A stretch of 64,000 nucleotides of DNA, taken from G965225705 sp965225705 (GTDB taxonomy: Bacteria; Pseudomonadota; Alphaproteobacteria; Caulobacterales; Maricaulaceae). The notes below the pieces were generated by a model. The model saw only the letters and a program-made list of their open reading frames with translations, made no database searches and was not told the origin of the DNA. The stretch is taken from contig OZ245325.1 in assembly GCA_965225705.1 (NCBI GenBank), forward strand, positions 930,001-994,000. The letters run 5' to 3'. This document shows, piece by piece, positions 25,640-35,065 of the stretch; within the stretch, counting starts at the first letter, position 1; every line of letters begins with the position of its first letter. The translations under genes and the position numbers were made by a program.

Positions 25640-26770
25640 ATGAGTAAAAAATGGATTCCAGCCACGCATCAACAGGGTAAAACTTCGCGTCAGGCCCATG
25701 CGGATATGCCTGAAGGTACTTATGAGCGTGAGGTTTCTAAAGAGGGTTTTTTTGGCCCCGCCTCTTTTTTTCATCATCAACATCCGCCAACAGGGTGGGT
25801 CTCTTTTGAGGGACCCCTGCGTCCCCATGCTTTTGATTTAACACGTCTTAAAGAAGAGGTTTCATCTCCCTGGTCTGCGCCGCGTTTGTTGTCTAATGCA
25901 GCATGTGAACTGCGTTTCTGGCGCCTGCATCAGCCCATGAAACATCTGGCGCGCAATGCTGATGGTGACCAGCTTATTTTTGTTCACCAGGGCCGTGGTC
26001 TTATGTTCTGTGATTATGGTTCTCTTCCCTATGAGGCGGGGGATTATCTTTATATGCCCCGGGGGACTATGTGGCGGTTTGAGCCTGAAGGGGAGAGCCA
26101 GATGCTGATGATTGAGGCTACAAACGAACATTTTACCCTTCCTGATAAGGGACTTTTGGGGGGGCATGCTATTTTTGATCCTGCCATTTTGGATATACCA
26201 CGTATAGATGACGCTTTCCTGGCACAGCAGGGTGACTCTGTCTGGTCTGTTACCATTAAAAAACGTGGTGCGGTGTCTGTTGTGTCTTATCCTTATAACC
26301 CTCTGGATAGTGTAGGCTGGCATGGTGATCTGGCACCTGTGCGGCTGAATGTTCGTGATATTCGCCCTGTTATGAGCCATCGTTATCACCTTCCTCCTTC
26401 TGCCCATACCACATTTCTGTCCAGGCGTTTTGTTGTCTGTACATTTGCCCCGCGACCGTTTGAAACAGATCCCGGGGCTCTGAAAGTTCCCTTTTTTCAT
26501 AATAATGATGATTATGATGAGGTTTTATTTTACCATGCAGGTGATTTTTTTAGCCGTGATGACATCCATCCCGGTATGATGACATTTCACCCCTCCGGCT
26601 TTACGCATGGACCGCACCCAAAAGCCTTGAAAAATATGCTAAAAAGTGCCAAACCTGCAACGGATGAGTATGCTGTCATGATTGACACACGTGATCCTTT
26701 AGATGTTGATGAGGCTATGTGGGAAGTTGAAAATAAAAATTATGTCAACAGCTGGAAGGCCCCGTCGTAA
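25640..26770 (+). CDS. hmgA: Homogentisate 1,2-dioxygenase-like protein
   Basis: 376 residues of the homogentisate dioxygenase cupin family, the Fe(II) enzyme that opens the ring in tyrosine/phenylalanine breakdown. Visible: 'FWRLHQPMKHLARNADGDQLIFVHQGRG', 'YLYMPRGTMWRF', and near the C-terminus 'FFHNNDDYDEVLFYHAGDFFSR' followed by 'TFHPSGFTHGPHP', which supply the expected His/Glu/His metal ligands. Start: AGGAGGTG ends 5 nt before the ATG at 25640; an ATG at 25637 is too close. No maiA or fahA genes lie nearby, and the protein is shorter than classical HmgA (about 430), so its substrate may differ. Confidence 0.8.
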   Translation: MSKKWIPATHQQGKTSRQAHADMPEGTYEREVSKEGFFGPASFFHHQHPPTGWVSFEGPLRPHAFDLTRLKEEVSSPWSAPRLLSNAACELRFWRLHQPMKHLARNADGDQLIFVHQGRGLMFCDYGSLPYEAGDYLYMPRGTMWRFEPEGESQMLMIEATNEHFTLPDKGLLGGHAIFDPAILDIPRIDDAFLAQQGDSVWSVTIKKRGAVSVVSYPYNPLDSVGWHGDLAPVRLNVRDIRPVMSHRYHLPPSAHTTFLSRRFVVCTFAPRPFETDPGALKVPFFHNNDDYDEVLFYHAGDFFSRDDIHPGMMTFHPSGFTHGPHPKALKNMLKSAKPATDEYAVMIDTRDPLDVDEAMWEVENKNYVNSWKAPS

Positions 26771-26923
26771 AACCTGGTCTTAAGAAAAAACAGGCTGGTG
26801 TCTTAGACAGGCAGCTAAAATCTTTTCATGCCTCTTCATTCTTTGGCTGTCATAGGTTAAAAGGTCTTTTGTCTGAATTTTGAGAGACTGATTTATTTTG
26901 AGATTTTTTGCAGGATGTTTATA

Positions 26924-27748
26924 ATGCGTTTTTCACATTTTTTGACTTTGGGGTTTGCAGGGCTTGGTTTGCTCTCTCTTGCGTCGTGTGCCTCGTCCTC
27001 ACGTAATAAAGATATCGCTTATGTTGAGCAACCTGTGGAAAAGCTATACTCCAATGCTCTTGAGGAGATAGATCGCAGGAAGTGGGAGCGTGCTGCGAAG
27101 CGTTTTGATGAGGTGGAGCGCCAACACCCTTACACAGTGTGGGCACGCCGTTCTATGCTCATGGCTGCTTTCTCTTATTATCAGGCTAATCAATATCCGG
27201 AAGCCATCTCCGCGGCAGAGCAGTTTATTGCTCTCTACCCGGGTAATGCCTCCACCCCTTATGCCTATTATCTGATTGCCATATGCTATTATGAGCAGAT
27301 TGTTGATGTTGGTCGTGATCAGGCCACAACCCGCCGTGCTATGTCTGCCCTTGAACAGGTGGTAAATCGTTATCCCAATACGGATTACGCTAAGGATGCG
27401 CGCTTTAAGATTGATATGACCCGTGATCATCTGGCAGGAAAAGATATGGAGGTGGGGCGCTGGTATCTGCGTCAAAAATATTATCTGGCTGCGATTAACC
27501 GCTTCAGGCGCGTTGTGGATGAATATCAGACAACAACGCATACGCCGGAAGCCCTTTATCGTCTGGTGGCAGCATATCTTGCTTTGGGCGTTGTTGGGGA
27601 AGCCCGGGAGAACGCCGCTGTTTTAGGGTATAATTATCCAGGTAGCTGGTGGTATGAAAAAACATATAATCTGTTTAAGGAGCATGGCTTGCTTGATCAG
27701 GTCTCTGATCTTCCCGGTACAGGAGAGCAACTTAAAAAAGAGAGCTGA
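26924..27748 (+). CDS. bamD: Outer membrane assembly lipoprotein BamD
   Basis: 274 residues. BamD is the essential TPR lipoprotein of the BAM complex that inserts outer-membrane beta-barrels. A signal peptide ends in the lipobox L-A-S-C with the lipidated Cys at residue 22. The TPR-like repeats are visible ('YSNALEEIDRRKWERAAKRFDEVERQHPYTVWARRSMLMAAFSYY', 'YPGNASTPYAYYLIAICYYEQ'). I use the ATG at 26924, which has AGG 9 nt upstream; the ATG at 26915 overlaps that sequence. Normal length. Confidence 0.92.
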   Translation: MRFSHFLTLGFAGLGLLSLASCASSSRNKDIAYVEQPVEKLYSNALEEIDRRKWERAAKRFDEVERQHPYTVWARRSMLMAAFSYYQANQYPEAISAAEQFIALYPGNASTPYAYYLIAICYYEQIVDVGRDQATTRRAMSALEQVVNRYPNTDYAKDARFKIDMTRDHLAGKDMEVGRWYLRQKYYLAAINRFRRVVDEYQTTTHTPEALYRLVAAYLALGVVGEARENAAVLGYNYPGSWWYEKTYNLFKEHGLLDQVSDLPGTGEQLKKES

Positions 27749-27783
27749 ACAACACATATCCTATTCTCATATCATAGAAAAAC

Positions 27784-27807
27784 CTGCCCTGTTATCATGG
27801 CAGATTT
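27784..27807 (+). terminator. Possible terminator after bamD
   Basis: CTGCC (27784-27788) can pair with GGCAG (27799-27803) with a 10-nt loop, followed by ATTTTAA. Short stem and short T-run. Confidence 0.3.
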
Positions 27808-28013
27808 TAAGGACTGGAGGAAAAGCTGAAAGCTGATGGATATCAAGAGGAAAGGGAGCATTGGGGCAGAATTCCTAAATGGAATTTTCTTCAAAGAGGA
27901 TGTCTGAAAACCCTCCTCACTCTAATCCTTATATCCAGGAATCTTTGCCCTGTTTTGCTTTGTCGTCAGGGTTTAAAAGCTGTCCTCAGCAAGAAAGAAG
28001 ATAAAAACCAGCC

Positions 28014-29819
28014 ATGCTTGCCGCTTTAACAATTCGTCATTTTGTTCTGGTTGACTCCCTTCATCTTGAGTTTGGGTCTGGCCTCACAGTTCTCACGGGG
28101 GAGACGGGGGCCGGAAAATCCATTATTTTAGATGCTTTGGGGCTTGTTCTTGGTGAGCGGGCCTCCCAAAGCCTTGTACGTGCGGGGGAGGAGAGCGCTC
28201 AGGTTGTTGCTGAGTTTCTTCTGGGACCTGATCATCAGGCCTGGCATGTTTTGAAAGAATACGGTCTGGAGGGCAGCTTTTCTTCTCATGAAAAAGGTCA
28301 GGCCGGCCCTTTGATTCTCAGACGTTCTGTTGCCAGTTCAACAGCCCGGCAAACCCGAAGCCGGGTCTTTGTGAATGATCAGCCAGCCGGTGTTGGTGTT
28401 TTGAAAAGTCTTGGTGAGACTCTTGTGGAAATTCACGGGCAATTCGCGGGCCAGGCCCTTTTAAAACAAAGCACGCATCTCAGGCTTCTTGATGCTTTTG
28501 CAAACAATGAGACAGAGGGGCAAAAAGTGCGTGCAGCGTACGAAGCCCATGCCAGGGCTTCTCAGGATTATGACGCGCTTTTAAAAGAGATTGACAAAGG
28601 TGATGAAGACCGTCTCTTTCTGGAAGATGCTGTTGCAGAGCTTGAAGGTCTTGATCCAAAAGCTGACGAAGAAGAGGATTTGGCAGCACGCCGCAATTTT
28701 ATGAAGCAAGCTGAAAAAAGCCAGCTGTCCCTGCGTGAGGCTTATGCATTTTTGACAGATGAGAGACTTGAGGCATCTCTTTCTTCCGCCTGTACCATGT
28801 TTGAGCGTGCGATAGCTGCATTAGGCATGGAAGAAAAGGGGGAAGAGCAAGCTCATGAGTGTGTCACCCAGGCTCTGGATGCTTCAGAAAAAGCTTTGAT
28901 TGAAGTGCAGGAAGCCCGGGCGCAGTGTGAAACAGCTCTTGAAGCTTTTGATTTTGATGAAAAGTCTCTGGAAGATGTGGAGGAGCGTCTTTTTGCACTA
29001 CGTGCCCTTGCACGCAAGCACCATGTTTCTGTGACAGAGCTCCCTGATATACACCTCACTTTTACTCAGCGCCTGAAAAAACTTGAAACAGCATCAGACT
29101 GTCTTGAGCAGGCTCAGCTTGCCCTTGAGGCAGCAAAAAAATCGTATGATGGGGCAGCTTCTCTTCTCTCCCGGGCACGGTCTGAGGCTGCTGTCCGCCT
29201 CGATCAGGCTGTTCTTAAAGAATTGCCCCCTCTGAAACTGGACAAAGCCCGTTTTCGAACGCGCCTGACACAGAGTGAGCAGGGAGCAAGGGGGCCGGAT
29301 GGTCAGGATGATGTGGTTTTTGAGGTTGCTCCCAATCCCGGGGCAGGTTTTGGTGATTTAGCCTCTATTGCTTCAGGCGGGGAACTGGCACGTTTGTCTC
29401 TGGCTTTGAAGGTTGTGCTTCAGGCTTCCTCTTCCGTCAGCATGATTTTTGATGAAGTTGATCAGGGGGTCGGGGGTGCGACAGCTGATGCCGTGGGGCG
29501 ACGTCTCAAAGCCTTAACATATCCTCAACAGGGCTCTGCGCTCTTCAAACAGGTTGAATCCCCTGAAGGAGGGGGAGAGAGCCGTCCCCAGATTCTTGTT
29601 ATCACGCACAGCCCCCAGATAGCTGTTTATGCAGACCAGCATATGCAGGTTAAAAAAGAAGAAAATCCGGATGGAAAAACAGTTACACATGTCAAAGTTT
29701 TGTCTCCTGAAGAGCGTGAGGAAGAGCTTGCCCGCATGCTTGCAGGGGAAAGTATCAGTGAGGAGGCGCGTGCTGCTGCGCGGCGGCTACTTGAGGTTCG
29801 TCAGGGAGATTCTGTGTGA
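28014..29819 (+). CDS. recN: DNA repair ATPase RecN
   Basis: 601 residues. RecN is the SMC-like protein of double-strand break repair. Head domain motifs: 'GSGLTVLTGETGAGKSIILDALGLVLGERAS' (Walker A), the SMC-type signature 'ASGGELARLSLALKVVLQ' and Walker B 'SMIFDEVDQGVGGATA', with coiled-coil arms in between (about 160-390). The ending is typical. No LexA-type GTTC-N7-GTTC or GAAC-N7-GAAC element is visible in the 265 bp upstream. Four bases overlap ligA. Confidence 0.93.
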   Translation: MLAALTIRHFVLVDSLHLEFGSGLTVLTGETGAGKSIILDALGLVLGERASQSLVRAGEESAQVVAEFLLGPDHQAWHVLKEYGLEGSFSSHEKGQAGPLILRRSVASSTARQTRSRVFVNDQPAGVGVLKSLGETLVEIHGQFAGQALLKQSTHLRLLDAFANNETEGQKVRAAYEAHARASQDYDALLKEIDKGDEDRLFLEDAVAELEGLDPKADEEEDLAARRNFMKQAEKSQLSLREAYAFLTDERLEASLSSACTMFERAIAALGMEEKGEEQAHECVTQALDASEKALIEVQEARAQCETALEAFDFDEKSLEDVEERLFALRALARKHHVSVTELPDIHLTFTQRLKKLETASDCLEQAQLALEAAKKSYDGAASLLSRARSEAAVRLDQAVLKELPPLKLDKARFRTRLTQSEQGARGPDGQDDVVFEVAPNPGAGFGDLASIASGGELARLSLALKVVLQASSSVSMIFDEVDQGVGGATADAVGRRLKALTYPQQGSALFKQVESPEGGGESRPQILVITHSPQIAVYADQHMQVKKEENPDGKTVTHVKVLSPEEREEELARMLAGESISEEARAAARRLLEVRQGDSV

Positions 29820-32182
29820 AACCGGTTGAGTCTTTGACAGAAGAAGAAGCCGGAAGAGAGCTTGAACGCCTTGCCCGGGACCTGCTTGTTCATGATAAGC
29901 TTTATTATCAGGAAGATGCCCCCCTTCTTGAAGATGCTGCTTATGATGCCTTACGCCAGCGCAACAGGGAAGTTGAGACTCGTTTTCCTCACCTTATAAG
30001 ACAGGATAGTCCCTCAAAGCGTGTTGGGGCACCCCCTGTTGAGCAGTTTTCGAAAGTGCAACATGGTGCCCCCATGTTATCTCTGGATAATGCTTTCACA
30101 GACGAGGATATGGAAGATTTTGCTGCACGCGTGCAGCGTTTTCTGAAATGGCAGGAGGGGGAAGTTCTGGCCTTCACCGCAGAGCCTAAAATTGATGGTC
30201 TTTCTGCCAGCCTCACATATGAACAGGGTGTGTTGAGCCTTGGGGCGACACGGGGGGATGGGCAGGAGGGGGAAGATGTTACCGCCAATCTCAAAACCCT
30301 GAGGGATATTCCTCTCCGGCTTGAGGGGGCGGGAGATCGTCAAAAATGGCCTGAGAGCATAGAGGTGAGGGGTGAGGTTTATATCCGTCATGATGATTTT
30401 CTTGCGATGAACAGGGCCCAGGAGGAAAAGGGAGAACCTGCTTATAAAAACCCCCGCAATGCTGCTGCGGGTTCTTTGCGTCAGCTCGATTCACGCATCA
30501 CAGCGCGCCGTCCTTTACATTTTTTTGCCTATGGGTGGGGGGCCTTATCAGAAGATTTTGCCGGAACTCAGTATGACGCTGTTCAATGCCTGAAATCATG
30601 GGGGTTTGTGACTAACCCCTTTTTCCGTCTTTGCTCTACACATGAAGACATGGAACAGGCCTATCGGGATATTGCTGAAAAACGGGACAATCTGGGCTAT
30701 GATATTGATGGAGTGGTCTATAAGGTCAATCGTTTGGACCTTCAGGAACGCCTTGGTTTTTCTGCAAGGGCGCCACGTTGGGCTATGGCACGCAAATTTC
30801 CTGCAGAACAGGTGGAAACAGAGCTTGAACATATTGATATTCAGGTTGGTCGTACAGGCACGCTGACCCCTGTTGCCAGATTTGCTCCTGTGATGGTTGG
30901 GGGGGCTTTGATCTCTAATGCCAGCCTGCATAATGAAGATGAAATCATGCGTAAGGATGCGCGTGTTGGGGACAGGGTTCTTATCCAGCGGGCGGGTGAT
31001 GTTATTCCCCAGATTGTTCGTGTTGTGAATCCGGATCGTCCAGATCGCGGTCAGGCTTTTGTCTTTCCGGAAACCTGTCCGGTTTGCGGCAGTCATGCTG
31101 TGCGTGAAATCAACCCACAAACCGGGCGCAGGGATGTCGCACGGCGATGCATGGGGGGGCTTATTTGTCCTGCCCAGGCGGTGGAGCGTCTCAAACATTT
31201 TGTGGCCCGCCGTGCTTTTGATATTGAAGGCCTTGGTGCGAAACAAATAGAGGTCTTTTATGAGAAGGGGTGGGTTCGTGAACCTGCGGATCTCTTTCAT
31301 TTTGAAAAAAAAACAGGGGTAGAGGCCCTCTCACGCCTTGAAGGGTGGGGAGAAAAGAGTGCCGGCAATCTTCTGGCTGCTCTTGAAGCACGAAGGAAAA
31401 TGCCTCTGGATCGTTTTCTGTATGCTCTTGGGATACGCCATGTTGGGGAGAGTGTCGCCCGCCTTTTAGCCTTTCATGCGAAATCGTGGGAGGTGTTTCA
31501 GGATAAAATTCACCAGGCCCAAAAAGTGCGGCCGGGCCCCTCTTATTACCGGCTTTTGTCTGCACCGGGAATTGGGCCTGTAAAACTGGATCAGATTTTA
31601 AAGACTCTGGCTATGTTTTCCTGTGAGGAACAGGACCGTCAGGAATCTTTGAAGGCTGTTCTGGTTCCACTTCTCCCTTCCGGAGGTGTGGAGCTGGAGG
31701 AGATGATGGGGGGATGGCCTTCTCTTCTTACATGTCTGAGAGAGGCCGGGCGTGAACAGCCGGGTGAGGCCTATCGTGACCTTGTTGGCCTTGATGGTGT
31801 GGGATCAGCTGTTCTTGATTCTCTGATTGATTTTTTTGAAGAAGATCATAATCGTGATGTTCTGGCTCGTCTTATTTATGAGGAAAAGGACAATCCACAA
31901 GGTGTTAAAGTCCAGGACATGTCTCCCCCAATACAGCAGGGCCCATTTGCAGGAAAAACTCTTGTTTTTACAGGAAATTTGAAAAGCATGACCCGTGATG
32001 AAGCCAAAGCACGCGCGCAGGCGTTGGGTGGGAGGGTTTCTAATTCCCTCTCTCAAAAAACAGATTATCTGGTGGCAGGTGACAAAGCAGGATCCAAACT
32101 TAAAAAAGCAGAGGCTCTGGGCGTTCATGTTCTTTCAGAACAGGACTGGCTGTCTCAGCTTGACAGTCATAGGGGAGCATAA
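29816..32182 (+). CDS. ligA: NAD-dependent DNA ligase LigA with an enlarged HhH region
   Basis: 788 residues starting with GTG that overlaps the recN stop (GTGA). Adenylation motif KIDG is at 125-128, the four-Cys zinc site begins near residue 420 ('CPVCGS...CMGGLICP'), the helix-hairpin-helix repeats run from about 500, and a BRCT domain ends the protein (about 708-785). LigA is usually about 670-710 residues. The excess lies between 'SWEVF' and 'YRDLVGLDGVG', where about 90 residues replace a short linker; this insert includes an extra 'SAPGIGPVKLDQILK' HhH-like segment. All catalytic parts look intact. Confidence 0.93.
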   Translation: MKPVESLTEEEAGRELERLARDLLVHDKLYYQEDAPLLEDAAYDALRQRNREVETRFPHLIRQDSPSKRVGAPPVEQFSKVQHGAPMLSLDNAFTDEDMEDFAARVQRFLKWQEGEVLAFTAEPKIDGLSASLTYEQGVLSLGATRGDGQEGEDVTANLKTLRDIPLRLEGAGDRQKWPESIEVRGEVYIRHDDFLAMNRAQEEKGEPAYKNPRNAAAGSLRQLDSRITARRPLHFFAYGWGALSEDFAGTQYDAVQCLKSWGFVTNPFFRLCSTHEDMEQAYRDIAEKRDNLGYDIDGVVYKVNRLDLQERLGFSARAPRWAMARKFPAEQVETELEHIDIQVGRTGTLTPVARFAPVMVGGALISNASLHNEDEIMRKDARVGDRVLIQRAGDVIPQIVRVVNPDRPDRGQAFVFPETCPVCGSHAVREINPQTGRRDVARRCMGGLICPAQAVERLKHFVARRAFDIEGLGAKQIEVFYEKGWVREPADLFHFEKKTGVEALSRLEGWGEKSAGNLLAALEARRKMPLDRFLYALGIRHVGESVARLLAFHAKSWEVFQDKIHQAQKVRPGPSYYRLLSAPGIGPVKLDQILKTLAMFSCEEQDRQESLKAVLVPLLPSGGVELEEMMGGWPSLLTCLREAGREQPGEAYRDLVGLDGVGSAVLDSLIDFFEEDHNRDVLARLIYEEKDNPQGVKVQDMSPPIQQGPFAGKTLVFTGNLKSMTRDEAKARAQALGGRVSNSLSQKTDYLVAGDKAGSKLKKAEALGVHVLSEQDWLSQLDSHRGA

Positions 32183-32434
32183 GTTTTATAGACAATGATG
32201 TTTCCGGCCAGAACTCTTCCGTTTACACTTCTGTTTCAAAAAATTTTGGCTCTTATGTCAGTTCTTTTAAAACAAGGTGTATGATTGAGATAATAAAGAC
32301 AAAAGATTTCTGGAAAGAGAAAAACGCTTTTTATTTTCTTTTTTTAGAAGAATATTTACGAACACTATTTCGTCCTGTAGAATATGATGTTGCTCATAAT
32401 ATGTTTTTAACGCCAAAGATTAAGGGGATCATTT

Positions 32435-33019
32435 ATGATACATGCCAATTCAGCAGAGCTTCAGGCTTTCAAAAGACAGCGGATTCTTCTTTTTACTCTT
32501 GCTGTTCTTAGCTTTCTTGCCGGTGTTTTTGCTCTGGCATCCCCGTTTGTCACCGGGCTTGTTTTAACAAGTATTGTTGGGTGGACGCTTATTGCCCTTG
32601 GGGTTTTGGAGGTTATTTCTGCCTTTCAGGGGAAAGATAAACGAAGCAGGCTGGCCCTTATTCTTTTAGGGGGTTTTACCCTTTTAGGAGGTGGTATCAT
32701 CATCGCCTATCCTGTTTTAGCTCTTGGGGCCATTACCTTTATTCTGGGCCTGGCTTTCCTTATATATGGTACAGGAAAACTTATGTTTGCTTTGCGCTGG
32801 TATCCTTTCAAAGGCTGGGGCTGGGTGCTTTTGAGTGCAATTGTTTCCGATGTTCTTGGTCTTATTATTCTTATGAATCTTGCAGACGCAACGCCATGGT
32901 TGCTGGGTACAATTATCGGTTTTGACTTTTTGATGATGGGGTTTGCTCTTTTTATGCTTGCTCTTGCAATGGGATCTGCCTCTGATCAGTCAGAAAAAAC
33001 GATTGAACTGGATGGATGA
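32435..33019 (+). CDS. HdeD/DUF308 family membrane protein
   Basis: 194 residues with six hydrophobic helices in the paired, repeat-like arrangement of the HdeD family (DUF308). Members are linked to acid resistance in enterobacteria, but the family's function is not generally known. 'LASPFVTGLVLTSIVGWTLIALGVLEVISAF' and 'LGLAFLIYGTGKLMFALRW' are characteristic. AAGGGG lies 7 nt upstream of the ATG. No chaperone gene (hdeAB) is near. Confidence 0.75.
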   Translation: MIHANSAELQAFKRQRILLFTLAVLSFLAGVFALASPFVTGLVLTSIVGWTLIALGVLEVISAFQGKDKRSRLALILLGGFTLLGGGIIIAYPVLALGAITFILGLAFLIYGTGKLMFALRWYPFKGWGWVLLSAIVSDVLGLIILMNLADATPWLLGTIIGFDFLMMGFALFMLALAMGSASDQSEKTIELDG

Positions 33020-33367
33020 GAGCAAAATCTGAGAAAAGGGGTGGGTTCTTAGCATTTCAAAGACGTCTTATAAATCTGGTTTTGGGGACTGCCTTTCCCT
33101 ACAGTTTCTGTGTCTGTGAGACGTTTTTTGACAGACATGTTCTGAAATAATTGTTGTTGTGATGCCTATCTCCTGGCCCCCTTTTTAAAGGAAAGTTCTA
33201 TGGTGTGAGCGTGCTTATGGTGGAGGCCCTCCTGTTTTGGATCTTGATCTGCCCTCTCTGGACTCCTGAGCATGGTGTGGTATGAAGATCGCCATTCTTT
33301 CCTTGCTCTCCGGGTATATGTATACCCTTAAGGCATACCGCTTATTTTAAAAGAGATACCCCCTGTT
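33020..33367. other. Intergenic region upstream of ettA
   Basis: 348 bp without a supported gene. It contains an inverted repeat TGTCTGT (33111-33117) / ACAGACA (33131-33137), and a palindrome directly before ettA that is listed separately. No ORF with family signal is present. Confidence 0.4.
33312..33327. promoter_or_regulatory. 16-bp palindrome upstream of ettA
   Basis: GGGTATATGTATACCC consists of two perfect 7-bp arms around TG, 40 bp before the ettA ATG. It has the shape of a dimer-binding operator or a small hairpin. No known factor can be named. Confidence 0.4.
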
Positions 33368-35032
33368 ATGAATGGCAAAACCTATATTTTCCATATGCAG
33401 AACCTGTCCAAATCTTATGGACGAAAGACCATTCTGGATAATGTTCACCTCTCTTTCCTGCCGGATGCCAAGATTGGCGTCGTCGGAGTTAATGGAGCAG
33501 GAAAGTCAACCCTTTTACGTATTATGGCCGGTATTGAGGAACCTTCTTCCGGGGAAGCATGGGCGGCAGAGGGTGCAAAGACAGGTTATCTTCCACAGGA
33601 ACCTGTTCTTGATCCGGAAAAAAATGTCTGGGGCAATGTGATTGAAGACTGTGAAGACAAACAGATTTTTCAGGCGTATACAGAAGTTTCCACAGCTTTG
33701 GCGGAAGACTATACAGATGAGCTGATGGAGCGTATGACGGCTTTGCAGGAGCAGATTGATGCCCGTGATGCCTGGGATATTGATTCAAAAATTGACATGG
33801 CGATGGAAGCTTTACGCTGCCCACCGGGAGAGGCCCCTGTAGAAGGCCTTTCGGGGGGGGAAAGACGCAGGGTAGCTTTGTGCCGTCTTTTGCTGTCCAG
33901 ACCAGATCTTTTACTTTTGGATGAGCCAACCAACCATTTGGATGCAGAATCTGTCGCCTGGCTAGAGAATTATCTCAAAACATATCCGGGGGCCGTCATT
34001 GTTATCACCCATGACCGCTATTTTCTGGATAATATTACAAACTGGACTTTAGAGATAGATCGGGGGCACTGTATTCCTTATGAGGGGAATTACTCGTCCT
34101 GGCTTGAACAAAAACAAAAACGACTGGCTCAGGAAGAACGTGAAGAAAGCGGGCGTCAAAGAGCCCTCAAACGTGAACTGGCCTGGATCAGGACAAGTCC
34201 CAAAGCACGCCAGACGAAATCTAAAGCACGTCTTCAGGCTTATGAAAGTCTCCGTGATCAGGCCACGCAGGAAAAAATTACAACAGCAGAGATTCGTATT
34301 CCCCCCGGCCCACGTCTGGGCTCTTTGGTGGTGGAAGCTCAGGAGGTCTCTAAAGGCTATGGAGATCGTCTTCTCATTGACAAACTGTCCTTTCGTTTGC
34401 CCCCCGGTGGTGTTGTGGGGGTTATTGGTCCCAATGGTGCCGGAAAAACGACATTGTTTAAGATGATAGCCGGTCTTGAGCAACCGGATTCTGGTCAGTT
34501 TCGTGTGGGGGAGACTGTCCGTATTGGCTATGTTGATCAAAGCCGTGACCAGCTTGATCCCCGTCATACTGTCTGGGAAGAAATTTCCGGGGGACTGGAT
34601 ATTCTGGAGGTTGGGGGACGTGAGATTCAGTCCCGTGCTTATGTCGGAGCCTTTAATTTTAAGGGCCCGGATCAACAAAAGAAAATTCAGGATCTCTCTG
34701 GTGGAGAACGCAACCGTGTGCACCTTGCCAAAATCCTGAAATCGGGAGCCAATCTTCTTCTTCTGGATGAGCCGACGAATGATCTTGATGTGGAGACACT
34801 TTCCGCGCTGGAGGCTGCCTTAGAAGATTTTCCGGGCTGTGCTGTGGTGATTAGCCATGATCGCTTTTTCCTTGATCGCATTGCCACCCATATCCTGGCC
34901 TTTGAGGGGGCATCTCAGGTGGATGTTTTTGAAGGTAATTTTCAGGCATGGCTTGAGGATAAACAGAAAAGACTTGGTACAGATGCCTCTGCTCCTAAAA
35001 GGCTCAGGTTTAAAAAGTTCTCAAGAGATTAA
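33368..35032 (+). CDS. ettA: Energy-dependent translational throttle protein EttA
   Basis: 554 residues of the ABC-F family, EttA branch, which binds the ribosomal E site and gates translation according to ATP level. Two ABC cassettes: Walker A 'GVNGAGKST' with signature 'LSGGERRRVALCRLL', then 'GPNGAGKTT' with 'LSGGERNRVHLAKIL'. Between them are the P-site interaction linker and the arm ('QKRLAQEEREESGRQRALKRELAWIR'). The N-terminus 'YIFHMQNLSKSYGRKTILDNVHLSF' is diagnostic of EttA. Length is typical. Confidence 0.93.
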   Translation: MNGKTYIFHMQNLSKSYGRKTILDNVHLSFLPDAKIGVVGVNGAGKSTLLRIMAGIEEPSSGEAWAAEGAKTGYLPQEPVLDPEKNVWGNVIEDCEDKQIFQAYTEVSTALAEDYTDELMERMTALQEQIDARDAWDIDSKIDMAMEALRCPPGEAPVEGLSGGERRRVALCRLLLSRPDLLLLDEPTNHLDAESVAWLENYLKTYPGAVIVITHDRYFLDNITNWTLEIDRGHCIPYEGNYSSWLEQKQKRLAQEEREESGRQRALKRELAWIRTSPKARQTKSKARLQAYESLRDQATQEKITTAEIRIPPGPRLGSLVVEAQEVSKGYGDRLLIDKLSFRLPPGGVVGVIGPNGAGKTTLFKMIAGLEQPDSGQFRVGETVRIGYVDQSRDQLDPRHTVWEEISGGLDILEVGGREIQSRAYVGAFNFKGPDQQKKIQDLSGGERNRVHLAKILKSGANLLLLDEPTNDLDVETLSALEAALEDFPGCAVVISHDRFFLDRIATHILAFEGASQVDVFEGNFQAWLEDKQKRLGTDASAPKRLRFKKFSRD

Positions 35033-35065
35033 AACCTGTCCTGCTCCCCCAAAAATATTTTTTCT

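Noticed and set aside
27749..28013. LexA/SOS box upstream of recN
   Set aside because: No GTTC-N7-GTTC or GAAC-N7-GAAC element seen; only a short AATTCC/GGAATT repeat (27870-27886).
30596..31300. 234-aa minus-strand ORF inside ligA
   Set aside because: Antisense shadow; ligA motifs are continuous on the plus strand.
32281..32511. 76-aa ORF before the HdeD-like gene
   Set aside because: Overlaps the start of the HdeD-like gene in another frame, no ribosome-binding site, no family signal.
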